DNA of 64,000 nucleotides, taken from Galaxea fascicularis (lineage: Eukaryota > Cnidaria > Anthozoa > Scleractinia > Euphylliidae). Within the stretch, counting starts at the first letter, position 1. Each line of letters begins with the position of its first letter. The notes below the pieces were generated by a model. That model saw nothing but the letters and a program-made list of their open reading frames with translations. It did not search any database and was not told where the DNA came from. Both the position numbers and the translations under genes were made by a program. Location: NCBI GenBank assembly GCA_948470475.1, contig OX419345.1, positions 12,017,117 through 12,081,116 of the forward strand, in the 5' to 3' direction. This document shows positions 10,266 to 23,331 of the stretch, one piece after another.

Positions 10266-13200
10266 GTATACAAAGATATGTTTCAGCTTCGTCCGTGCAA
10301 ATTTATGAATTGTTCGAAGTTGAGAAGGTACCTGATTTAACTGACTCTGGTGCTAATATTTTTGCAGGTTTGTGTCGTCCCTCCAAGCACTGGCTGCCTC
10401 TGTCGTCGGGCTTAAAGTTGCTCTTACTTCAACTGATATTATGCTACACAGGTAAACTTAATGAAAAAGACCTAGACTCATGCCAGAGAGTAACAGCGGT
10501 GTTTCTAGATCTTTGCGTTCACCTTGAGGCATAAAGACTCTGTTATAAATTTTAGTAGTCATTCTTCAGTTATGTCTTCCGTTTCCAGTCTCCTTATTTT
10601 TTCTTGTTTTAACTTGAACATCTCTTGGCAATAATGGCAAACCTTCGTTTTACATGTTTACATGTGTTTGTTTTTGATGGGAAACGTCTCTCGCGACAGG
10701 TGAAATAAGCTTTTTTAAGTCTTATATTTCGGGTGCGGGCAAGTTTTTTCTGTTCTCGTCGTACCCCTTTAAATAAGACACTCAACTCTTGCTGTAAGTT
10801 TCATTATAAAGCAGTAGTTCTAAATATAGATTTTGTGGCTTAATGATAACAGTAGAACATTTCACAGCACTTGAGGTTATTTTTAAGACTGACAGGTTTC
10901 GCCCGGGTTCGTCATGTTTTATGCATGACTTGGCATTTAGCACCACAACGTTGGTGGAACTGGTCACACCGTTGCACTTGTTAGGACGGCTAAGCACACT
11001 CGATTTGGGTAAAAATGGCTTTGTGATTGGGAAAAGTAGCCATCCACATGCTGGGCTTTAAGATAATGAGGAAGTATAAAGGAAAGACAAATTTTGTGCC
11101 TACATGTATGGCTGGTTTGCATGTGACATCATGACAGCCATGTTGGCTGATAAGAACAATAACCTGCCTCTCCACTGGGAACTAAACTTTAGTTTTATGT
11201 AAATTCTGCAAAAAAAAAATGTAATGTATTGTCATCCAACATGCTGCCTTGTCACTTGGTTGAAAACCAAGAATTGAAAACCCTCTGTGGTGGTTTTTAC
11301 AGATGACAAACATTTGCATTACACTGTTGATGTAGCTATTTGCAACAACTTTGGTCCTACAACACAACAACAAGAAAGCAAGATTTCTGCAAACCCCCTA
11401 CATTAATTATACATGCATTTTGTGACCCAATTTCCATTCGTTTTTGGAACAGGGTTAGTATGACAGTGATGCATGTATAATCAATAAATGGGGCTCCCCG
11501 TACGAAATGGGAAGATCTGCAACAGGTCTTTCTCAGGTCTGGCGCAGATCTTTAAGGTCATTCAGCAGGCCAAATTGGCCTAAAATGAAAGTCTGCAAGT
11601 CTGCAGACTGTCTGTCACAGACTTCGCATTATCACGACCACCTCTTTGACTTCGATGTACCTTTTTACTTGTCTGCAGCAAGTCTGTTGCAGACCTTTTC
11701 CAACTTTCCGTGATTATGAAAGACTATGAAAGGATATCAGGTTTAATGGGTGATCGCATATCAATCTCTTCGTCTGTGGTTCCAGTAAATGTGGACACCA
11801 CAAATTCCCAGCGTGACTTTGCCCGCTGTTTACTGGAGTGTTGTTTGGATCAATTGCCAATTATCCTTCTCAGAAGTTCTAGGTTTCCACTGCTTTTGAT
11901 GAGTCGAGTAAGATTTGCTGATAAGGAAGCAATTTTTTGTCCAAAGAATATTAAACCTGAATACTGGCGTTTACAGTTCTCAGTTTCGAGTCATAAACAA
12001 AAACATTTTGATGCCCTTCAATGCTGCAAGCGACCTGGTTTATTTTGCACTGCATTCTAGCTAACGTTAGAGAACGTGGCCATTCGCGTTTGCATACGTT
12101 CGTTGCTGCTTTGACAAGGTCACACGCATTTGACCCTAAGTGAATACTTAAAAAGCTCATGTTTAATTTAAGATTAAAGCTGAATGACACATCTGCTTTC
12201 ATCCGGTAAATTGCTGCGCCTGGGTTGGTAAGGATTATATTGAACATTGATGATCGAGCTGTCCATTGGTTCATGAGGGAATCGCTTTTTATAAAGGTCT
12301 ATATGTATGCTTTGCGTACGGGCAAGATGACGTGACAGCGTAAAAATCATAAGAAAGAGTTCGCCCTCTCAAGTCATGGATTATAAAATGACCAGTCTCT
12401 TTACTATCCATGCTCAAGTTCACCGGCTTTCATAACCAGTTTCCTCGACGAACTATGAGTGCAAAAACAAAAATCTTAAACAGGCAACAATAGAACGAGA
12501 GATATAAGGACCCTTTTACCCAACATGTATTAGCAATAATAACAACATATGACTGCTGTTTGTTTAGCTTAGATGTGATTGACATTTGGAACAATTCTGG
12601 TTTTGACAACTTACGCATTAGGCTCAGAGTGCCAATGAATGAGTTGCCAGTAATCGGATCCCTGTCTTATGCGCATAGGATTCTGGGATCGCTAGGGGGC
12701 AAACATTGTCAGTCGCTAGAAGAAAATGTATGGCGAAGAGTTGTTTCGACGTCCAAATCAACGACTTTAGAGAGAGATCAACGCTTTTTCGCCACTGTTT
12801 TTTATCAGAAATGGATTATCATACATGTATTCCAAATAGTGTTGAACGTGGACATGCCTTCGAGGTAGGCCCTTTATTAACAAAAAAAAAAACTAAACTA
12901 AATGTACATGAGTTTCAAATTGATTTTCTATCATAGTCATAAGTTTTTGGCTAATATGTGAGAGATATATCCTTGAGCCATGTGTCACCAAAAAAACTTA
13001 CAACTGATGCAATTTCAGATCCTGTTTTCACGTGAGGTGACTCCATGTCTTTACTTCTTCTGACACCGCACAAAACGGAAAAGGCGCCAAGTCTAGTAGC
13101 TTTCCCAACGGCTCAATTATATCAAGAATGCGACATGGCTGTCAAGCAAGTATAATGTTTTAGATAACTAGCCTGTGAAAATCTTTTGACAGCACTTTCA

Positions 13201-16200
13201 TTGTAAATCACAGTGGACTCATGTGCAATATTACATATTCTGCAAAGGTAATATAGGATTCATTATTAGTGTCGTTTTAAAGTTTCTTGATTGTTGTATT
13301 AAAAAAGGACTGATGGATGATGTCTTTCATGCACACAATGTAAAACTGTGTAAAAAAACAGAATGTTGATAATGATAAGGAAAACAGCTATTGTATGTAC
13401 GGAATGCGAACATTAATTATGTTACTCAATCAACACTATTTCTTGAATAAACAGGCCTAATGCTGTAGGTCATCTTTTTGTTTGCTCCATTATATTATTG
13501 CATTTCGTGTATTTTTAGCATGATATTTAATACAATTGTTCACTTTACCGTGACCAAATTACCATTACGCTGCAGACAACCTGCAGACCAAAAGCCAACA
13601 AAAAGATCTGCAGTTTACCTTTTCGTTTGCAGGTTGCAGTTGTCAAAGGTGTTATTATACAACAGGTCGTCTTAATGTGTTCGCCTTTCCGTGACTAAAT
13701 AAAATCGAACTGAAGGCCTCGTGCAGATCACCTGCATGTACGTACTGCAGACGTTTCAGACAAGTGATCTGCAGGCCTGCTGAATGCGAAGTAACAGACT
13801 TAAAAAAGACCAGTCTGCAGATCTGCTGGTTCCGTACGGGTCTGCAGAAATCTTTCCAGAAAAAAAACACATAGATGCATATGATTTTTATTCATGAGCT
13901 GAGTAGTACCAGAAAATGAACGAGTGAGTTTCCTGATACGTATCAGCAAGTGGATAAAAATCATACAAAGCATTTTCCACGATGTAATGTGTTCATTTGA
14001 TAGATGCTGAGATTTTTTTGTGTAGTATTTTGTAGAGAAATTGCACAAATGGGGCCACAAAAAGTGTAAAACTTCAGTTTTACACTTTCAGTTCAGCCTT
14101 TAATTTCCTGTTTTTCAACTTAATACTTAACTCCATTTTCCCATGAATGATGTTTCAGTGCATTGTTCTTCGTCTAGCTTGTACATCAATTTTTTTGGTA
14201 AGAAAGAGCACGAAACCACTTGCGAGATCGTGAGAGAAGAAATAACTCGAAATTAAGTTGAATTGCACTACAACTGAAGAAGGTTCCTTACAGCCTTAGA
14301 CGTTTGCTTGGAACTTATAGAAAAGGTAAGTAATTCTACCAGTCTTGCTGGTGATTTTCTGATTTGATCATTTTCGACATCTGTGCTATTAATTTTGCGG
14401 ATAATTCAGGGGAAAAAAACGCCGGTAACGGTAAATTCATTTTGTTAATAGAACTTTTACTGATCGATTTGATGGCAATTTGTCGTGCAAGAATTTTGCG
14501 CACAATCATGCCAGCACATATGCATAAGGCGGTCTAGACGTGATTGTACAACGAGCCCGGCCTTCGTTGGAATCCACCCTCGAAAGTCACGAAAGACCAC
14601 GAAACTGTGGGCGGCTAGTTGGGTAAAAATATATTCATCGTATTTAGGCGGAGGAAAAGTTTTCATTCTCTTGTATCGAATTTTCGTGTGATGCAGTGTA
14701 ATAAAATATATTGTTCAGTGTAGTCGTCGGAAAAGCATAAATCAAACGGCGGCTCCAACACACGGGTCACATTTCATAGGTCACTCGTAGCAGTTTTGGA
14801 AAGTAACCAAAACCCTCAATTTGGCTAACCTTAGGCCTAAAAGCCAACCTGAGGGCTAGGGTCAGCCAAACGAATTGAGTTCCAAAACTGCAACGAGCGA
14901 CCTGTGAAATGCGACTCATGTTTTAGACCCGCCGTTTAACTGTGTGACTACAAATGGGTTTACGTTCAAAAATACAGCCCGCGAGCGTTCGGCCATTAAA
15001 AGTTTCTTACTCTTTAATGTTCCATAAAGAATCTGAACTAAAGTTTTTCAAACTTATCATTTTAGTCGATTTCGTATGGTATTAAAAAAGAATAACTGTT
15101 GGTTCTTCGATCGATATCGCTCGAGCACCGGTGCGAGTCAATATTTTTCACTGAAGATAACTTTGAACATTTCAGTGCAACTAGAAGCACAGAAACAAAG
15201 CACAGATGATTTCAACGATCGCATTTTCCCTGGACTCTTAACAGCAAAATGCCCAAAAGGTGTAGCAACCTTTTCAAAGGAATTTACTTCTGCAGTCATG
15301 ATGTGAGTTGTTGACAGATGTAACACGGGGTTGTGTTTCAAACACTGATAAACACCTTCTACAGAGTTTCAAACTCCATCCAAACAGCAACGTTTCAAAC
15401 ATGTTTCAAACAATTTTAAACACGTTTTAAACATAAATGCCCTTGAAACGCTGACTAGTTAAGCATCCTTTTCATCTGGACGGTAATTTCATAGATGCCT
15501 AAATGGGGTCGTAGATCTCGCGTGACACAGACTTTTAGAAGCAGTTCACGTTTCAAAATTCCGTGCATCGTGCTAATGGGATATCGGAAGTCCTGATACC
15601 ACTCATTCCGATGATCAGTGTAAATCTTCCGACTTCATCGGAATAGTAAGTTGCACTTGAGTTTCCGATATTACTTCCGAACAATCGGAAATTTGACCTT
15701 CCGAAATTTGGAGAAGCTCCCTTACTTTCCAAAACTGCTATGAGTGACCTGTGGAATGTGACCCGTGTGTTAGAGCCGCCGTTTGATTTACGCTTTTCCG
15801 ACGACTACACTGAACAATATATTTTTATTACACTGCATCACACAAAAATTCGATATAAGAGAAAGAAAACTTTTCCTCCGCCTAAATACGAGAATATATT
15901 TTTACTGCGTGATTGGATTGTAATCTATTAAAAAAGTCTCCTTCATTACTTTTAATAGTATTAATTGATTTGAATTATATCCATGGATTGAATTTCTGCA
16001 CTGTTCCCACAGCTTCAACTTCGCATTCCCTTGGAATACGGTCCACTTTTTACATGACTATTATAAAATAACTTGTAAAAAATGTCCAGTCGACTGAATA
16101 ATTTTTGTACAAGTTTCGCATGTGATTGATTCATGGCCAATGCAATCTTGTCAGCGATACCTAAAACATTACAAAAATCTCCCCACAAGGCACTTTGTTT

Positions 16201-19200
16201 GCGCTACAAATGTTCATTATTTTCCCAAGAGCTTTCGAAAATAATAGTTAATGAATAATTTCGGTTCAAACAAAGTGTCCTATGTAGAATTCGAAAGTAG
16301 AGAATTCTCTTAGGGGGTGTTTACATGATACCAGCACGACTTTCTGTCTGGGGGGAGATGAAAAGTTGCACTGTGTTTACATATAGCCATGTTTATTGGG
16401 GTGCGAGTCTTATAGAGCCGAATGAATATGAAATGAACAGTCATACCGCATATACATGACACTGAAATGAATTTTCATGCTGGGATGAAAATCTCGCTCC
16501 GGCACAGCAACCGGGGTGAACTTGCTCCGGAACGACATTTTGTGGTGGTATCATGTAAACGCATACAGAGCTATAAAAAGAGGGAACCAGGGTGAATTCG
16601 TGCTGGGATGAAAGTCGCCCCTGTATCATGTAAACACCACCTTTAATAGTGTGAGATAGGTTCATTCAAGAAACGATCCTAGACTGTAGAGTTTCTCGAA
16701 GTTTGTTTGTTTGTTTGTTTTTCATTTTTTTCATTCACACTAAAAAGAACTGACCATTATTCGGGAGTGTAACTTTGTCGGGTTTTAAGTAAGGATTCAC
16801 TTTGGCAAAAATTTGAGACATTACGCAGGTGCCTTACTTTCTTCCACGTGCTTTCATCATTTTAGGTCATTTTAGATGACAAGGTCATTTTAGATCTTTT
16901 TAGATTTCGCTGCCATATTACGAAAACACTGCAAATCGAAGTGTTTATTTAGCCTCCAACAGAAATCACTGTGATTTACACTCCTAGACAGCCCTGGTGA
17001 ATGGGTTTTTCACTTTCTTGTTTCTTGTTCTTACGTGACTCTCGAGGGTGGATTCCAACAAAGGCCGGGCTCGTTGTACAATCACATCTAGACCGCCTAA
17101 CTGTGCTGGCATGATTGTGCGTGAAATTCTTGCACGACAAATTGCCATCAAATCGATCAGTAAAAATTCTATTAACAAAATGAATTTACCGTTACCAGCG
17201 TTTTTTCCCCCTGAAATATCCACAAAATTAATAGCACAGGTGTCGAAAATGATCAAATCAGAAAATCACCAGCAAGACTGGTAGAATTACTTACCTTTTC
17301 TATAAAGTTCCAAGGAAACGTCTTAGGCTGTAAGGAACCTTCTTCAGTTGTAGTGTAATTCAACTTAAATTTGATTTATTTCTTCTCTCACGATCTCGCA
17401 AGTGGTTTTGTGCTCTTTCTCACCAAAAAAATTGATGTACAAGCTAGATGAAGCACAATGCTCTGACACATCATTCATGGGTAAATAGAGTTAAGTATTA
17501 AGTTATAACAAAAAGCTATTCAGGATGTGTGCAAGCTTTTTATTTCTTCCTACTACTTTTTTACTGTTCTTGTCTGTTTGTACAACAATCATTGTGCTCC
17601 ATTGTTTGTGCATGGGAACACATGTCACAATTGCTTCAAACGCGTGACAGGCATCATGGTTTTTTCAGTAGAGTAGCAATTCACACAAGCTGGTAATTTT
17701 GGCGGTCCATTTTAGAATGTCAAATATCACGAGTTAACACTGTTTTCCGAAACCTTGAGAGTATGTTGTGCAATATTAAAAGCCGTCCAATATTAAAACT
17801 GGGCAGCCGAAACAGTTTAATACGCCGTTGTTTTGTTGCGCGCTGTCTGATCAAGATTTTCATTTTGCAAACTACAGATTTTCATTTCGTTTCGTTCCAT
17901 TTCATTTCGCAAACTAGAGTAAGCCGATTGATGTCCGATTGCGACGCAAAACATCCAACGCATTGAAACATTGCGTGCCGATATGCCATTTTAGATTGAC
18001 GTCCGATTGATGTCCAATTTTATCGGAATTTTGAAACCTCAAATCGGAAATTCTCGAGTCAGACGCAAGCAGCTAATCGGAATCAGAAAATGCCGATAGC
18101 GACATAGGAAACCAAAATTTCCGATATTAATTTGGAGAAGCTCCCTAAATGTGAAACCCATGTTTTACTGTTCACTTCTATAAGTTATGAGTGTAAATAC
18201 ATGTCTGATCAATCGATGCTTGTCTTCTGCTTCCACGATCATACGTTCATGTTTTTACGAACTGCAAAAGTCGACAACAATAGCGGTTTCAAGTAACTCA
18301 CTCTACTCTTTCTACTCTAGAAATCCCACTTGCGAAACCCCCCCATGCCTTCGGATTTCCAATCGTAAATACCCCCCATTCCTTCAGAATTACAGCTCAA
18401 AGAACCCCCCCTCCCCTTCGGAACTCCCAAAAGCCGTCAGTGGTATAGGTATGGATATTTTCTGGAATCGCCCAATTCCTGTTATCTGCAAAAGCAAAGG
18501 GGATTATCATGGCAAACAGTCAGCACTTGCTCAGGAGAATCCATATTTCCACCTTGTCAAAAAACAAACTTTCTTGGCAATTAATCTTGTTCTTAGAGAG
18601 AGAAGCTACTCCTGTAGAATCTAAAACACATCCTGCAGTGTTCACACCCTGTGCAGTGGAATATTGAAATTGACGGTCTTGTGTTTGTGGATTAATGGAG
18701 AAAAATATGAATTATAGGCCTAAGTGTTCTTGCATTTCAAACTTCCTAAAATTAATGTGATGGTATATTTTTTGTCATAGCCAACCACTTTTAACTCAGT
18801 ATGCCTGCTTTGGACTAAGCTATTTCTACTATGATGTTGTGGTCATGTTTATTGGAGCCTACCTTGAGGAAAAACATAAGAATCCACAAAGGGACATGCA
18901 CTACACATATGTATGGTCAAAGCTCTACAAAAAGAAGAAACTGATAATCATCCATCACCTTCTTCTGCCAGTCTTTGGGTTTCCTGCTATAACTGTAAGT
19001 TTCTACAGTGTTGTTTTACATACATAATGCACATGTTAAAAAGCAAAGACCATTGTTGAGTTGCTTGCCAAACAGCAAGTGATGATGGCAGTTAATTCCT
19101 CTGATTGTTGAGGCAGGCCAAATTGACAAGTGAGGAAGTCATTATAGCTGTGGTGACTAAACATAGCAGTGCATCTAAACAGTCACAGAACTACATTGTA

Positions 19201-22200
19201 CATCCACATGCAGCTGCTTTTTGTGCTCCTGAGTTGATTGTATCAGACATGACCCTTGAGGTACAGTAAAAACCCGCGTATACTGTACATGTAAGAACCT
19301 AGGTTTTTCCAAGTTAGCCTAAGCAGGTTCTTATATAAATATGGTATTTAGTGTAAAATTAGGCTAACTATTAGGTTCTTGATTAGGTTCTTAACTTTTG
19401 TTCAAGAAATAAAGCTGAATTTTTAAATGATCTGGTGTTTAATGTCCAAAAACAGTATTCTTGGAGGCTTCTTTAAGCAAAATGCTATACTATTTTTTTT
19501 TGTGCTCCTGAGTTGATTGTATCAGACATGACCCTTGAGGTACAGTAAAAACCCCCCGCGTATACTGTACATGTAAGAACCTAGGTTTTTCCAAGTTAGC
19601 CTAAGCAGGTTCTTATATAAATGGTATTTAGTGTAAAATTAGGCTAACTAGGTTCTTAATTAGGTTCTTAACTTTTGTTCAAGAAATAAAGCTGAATTTT
19701 TAAATGATCTGGTGTTTAATGTCCAAAAACAGTATTCTTGGAGGCTTCTTTAAGCAAAATACTATACTATTTTAATCTGATTCTGTTATAATCAAACCTA
19801 TAGTACTGTAACCTTCACTATAATTGTCAATAAATCAATATATATATATAACACAGTCTGTATTGCATACAGACTGTATATATATATTTTTTAGAAAGTT
19901 TCTTAATTCTATATATATATATATATATATATATACTTTCTTGAACTTGAATAGAACATTGCCTGATGAGTGTGGTCATTCTTTGACCACACGAAACAGC
20001 GTTGTCGCAATAAAGCGATGAATTGAAGTCTTTCTACCATTGATCATTATATATATATATATATATATATATATAGCTCTTTGGCATTACAAAGCTTTTC
20101 CTTTTATGTCCAAATTGAGCACTCTACTGGGATGAGTCATTGCTAATGCACTGCGCATCGCTCACTGGTTTTACCAGTTTGAGCACTCTGGCATGACTAA
20201 ATGGTACCACAAGTGTGGTATCATTATATATATATATATATATATAACTAACTATATATATATATTACTTCACAGAAGTTCAGGTTTCACGAGTAATCAT
20301 TGTTTTATTGCTACAGAACTGTTTCGTATGGTACAAGGACCACACTCATCAGGCAATTTTAACGACTGAACTGTTGGAATTGGGAAGCTGGCAGTTAAAT
20401 ACGAAAATTTGAATGGTTGCTATAGTAAATGCGTAACATACAAAGAGTTTCTAGATATAAGAAGGATTATATGTCGTTATTTTAAAATTACGTTACTCTA
20501 AAGTTCCGGAGTACATATCGGTTTCTGTGGGGGCATGAACTTGCTAATTCGTTTCTTCTGTTAAGGCTACACAGTTCTTTTTTACATATGATTATGAACT
20601 TTTCATTCAGACAAAGACTACATTTCTTGCTAATGTTGCTGTATGGTTTACATTTCTTAAGAATTTTCCATTTAATCTGAAACGGTTTCTTAGCGTCTTG
20701 TAAGTTCCAAACATGTTTGGAAAGCTCTGTCTCATTCCTTCTTTTCGAATGTCGGAAGGATGTTTTGTGATTCCCGTAGCGTTCCTTAAAGTTTGTAGCT
20801 AGTCCAACGTAGGTTTCAGTTGTTGTCTCGGTGGTGACTGTGGCTTGATAGATTACGTTAGTTTGGAGACATTTTCCTTCGAGTGGGCAATCAGGCTTTT
20901 TTCTACAATTGCAGGTGTCAGGTTGCGGTGTTTGTGCATTTGCATTTGAAAGAACGTGTTTTGGTACAATCCTCCTTTGGTACAATCCTCCTTTGGTACA
21001 ATCCTCCTTTCGATTCAAACGTTAAAACCAACCTTGGTAGAAAGTTCCTACATATCATCGAAAAATGCTTCCAGAAAAGCCATCCACTCTACAAGATTTT
21101 CAACAGACACACACTCAAGCTTAGCTACTCATGTATGCCAAACATGAAATCCATCATATCGTCACACAACAAACACGTTCTTTCAAATGCAAATGCACAA
21201 ACACCGCAACCTGACACCTGCAATTGTAGAAAAAAGCCTGATTGCCCACTCGAAGGAAAATGTCTCCAAACTAACGTAATCTATCAAGCCACAGTCACCA
21301 CCGAGACAACAACTGAAACCTACGTTGGACTAGCTACAAACTTTAAGGAACGCTACGGGAATCACAAAACATCCTTCCGACATTCGAAAAGAAGGAATGA
21401 GACAGAGCTTTCCAAACATGTTTGGAACTTACAAGACGCTAAGAAACCGTTTCAGATTAAATGGAAAATTCTTAAGAAATGTAAACCATACAGCAACATT
21501 AGCAAGAAATGTAGTCTTTGTCTGAATGAAAAGTTCATAATCATATGTAAAAAAGAACTGTGTAGCCTTAACAGAAGAAACGAATTAGCAAGTTCATGCC
21601 CCCACAGAAACCGATATGTACTCCGGAACTTTAGAGTAACGTAATTTTAAAATAACGACATATAATCCTTCTTATATCTAGAAACTCTTTGTATGTTACG
21701 CATTTACTATAGCAACCATTCAAATTTTCGTATTTAACTGCCAGCTTCCCAATTCCAACAGTTCAGTCGTTAAAATTGCCTGATGAGTGTGGTCCTTGTA
21801 CCATACGAAACAGTTCTGTAGCAATAAAACAATGATTACTCGTGAAACCTGAACTTCTGTGAAGTAATAGTTAATGCTCCTCAATCGATTGAGTTGAGCG
21901 CTCTACGAAACACGTTCTACTCAAGAAGAATTTGTATTGCTCCTGTTCTGCAGTTGAGCGCTGTCAAGAATGAATTTCCAAGTGAAGGACTTCGAGTATT
22001 CAACAAAGAACATCCCGCTGGCACCCAAAAATGCGTACCTTCAAGCACTAATCGCGAAAACAGAATCCTTAATTCAACGTATGCGCTGGAAAGCGTTCTT
22101 CTTTCTCAACAAGAATACCAACGACACAGCTAAAGAATCTTACGGATTTAAATCGAAACGGTCACCACCTCATATAAAGGAGCTGGATGAATTTGAGGAT

Positions 22201-23300
22201 TGTATGCTTGCCATGATACAGCGAGTCGAATTCAAGACCAACACTCACTCTAATGATCTTCAGAGAAAGCTCAGTAAAGACGTAAAGGAAATACGAGAAG
22301 AAAACAACATCTTTGTGAAAGCAGACAAAACGACCAATTATTACAAGACTGCACCCGATGACTACGTGACACTTGTAAACAAAAACGTTACGAAGACCTA
22401 CAAGAAGACAAACCCAAATGTGCCGGACATTATAACTCTAGCAGACAAGAAAATTGCCGAAGAAATCAAACTCGACGACCGAATTGAAGTCTCAGCATCA
22501 AGAGACTCCTTCATTACACTAAAAGACCACAAACCCGACTTCATCAACCACCCAACCTGCAGACTCATCAACCCAAGCAAATCGGAAATTGGCATCATCA
22601 GCAAAAACATCCTTGATCGCATAAACAATGAAGTAATTCAAGCTACTAAAGTGAATCTCTGGAAAAGCACCAACAACACCATAGAATGGTTCAAGGCAAT
22701 CCCAGAAAAGGAAAAGCACGCATTCATCACCTTTGACGTGTGCGACTTCTATCCATCCATATCTGAAGACCTATTACTGAAAGCATTAGATTATGCCTCC
22801 AAATTCACCACAATCACTCCACAAGACCGCCACATCATCATCCACGCGAAAAATTCACTCCTTTACCACCAAAACTCTACATGGACCAAGAAGAACACAA
22901 ACGACATGTTTGATATTACAATGGGCTCGTACGACGGAGCAGAAACGTGCGAATTGATAGGAACTTACATGCTCTCCTTAATTGCATCCAAATTCAAAGA
23001 TGAAGTTGGACTGTACCGTGATGATGGCCTCACAGTTTGCAAAGCCACCCCTAAAGAAATTGAAAAAACCAAGAAAGAAGTCAGCAATGTATTTAAGTCA
23101 AATGGTCTAAAAATCACAATCGATGCTAACAAAAAAATCGTCCACTTTCTTGACGTAACCTTCGACCTCACAAACGGAAGCTACAAGCCATACATGAAGC
23201 CTAACAACAAACTATCGTACGTCCACCGGCAAAGCAACCACCCCCCAACATTACTGAAAAACATACCACTCAACATCAACAAAAGACTAACTAACATTGT

Positions 23301-23331
<31 letters not shown>

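Larger units (their letters stand above)
20264..20961 (-). mobile_element. Inverted, truncated PLE copy
   Basis: This is the near-exact reverse complement of 21171-21868 and covers the endonuclease C-terminal part plus the 3' region with its hammerhead. On the minus strand the open frame ends at 20488. It joins the direct copies head to head at 20962, where a 16-bp triplication begins. Confidence 0.9.

Noticed and set aside
20130..20222. Further hammerhead motif between the TA runs
   Set aside because: GATGAG and short inverted words occur, but the CTGATGA/GAAA core order and stem I pairing are missing.
22398..23171. Minus-strand frames opposite the PLE RT
   Set aside because: Shadows of a strongly conserved plus-strand RT frame.
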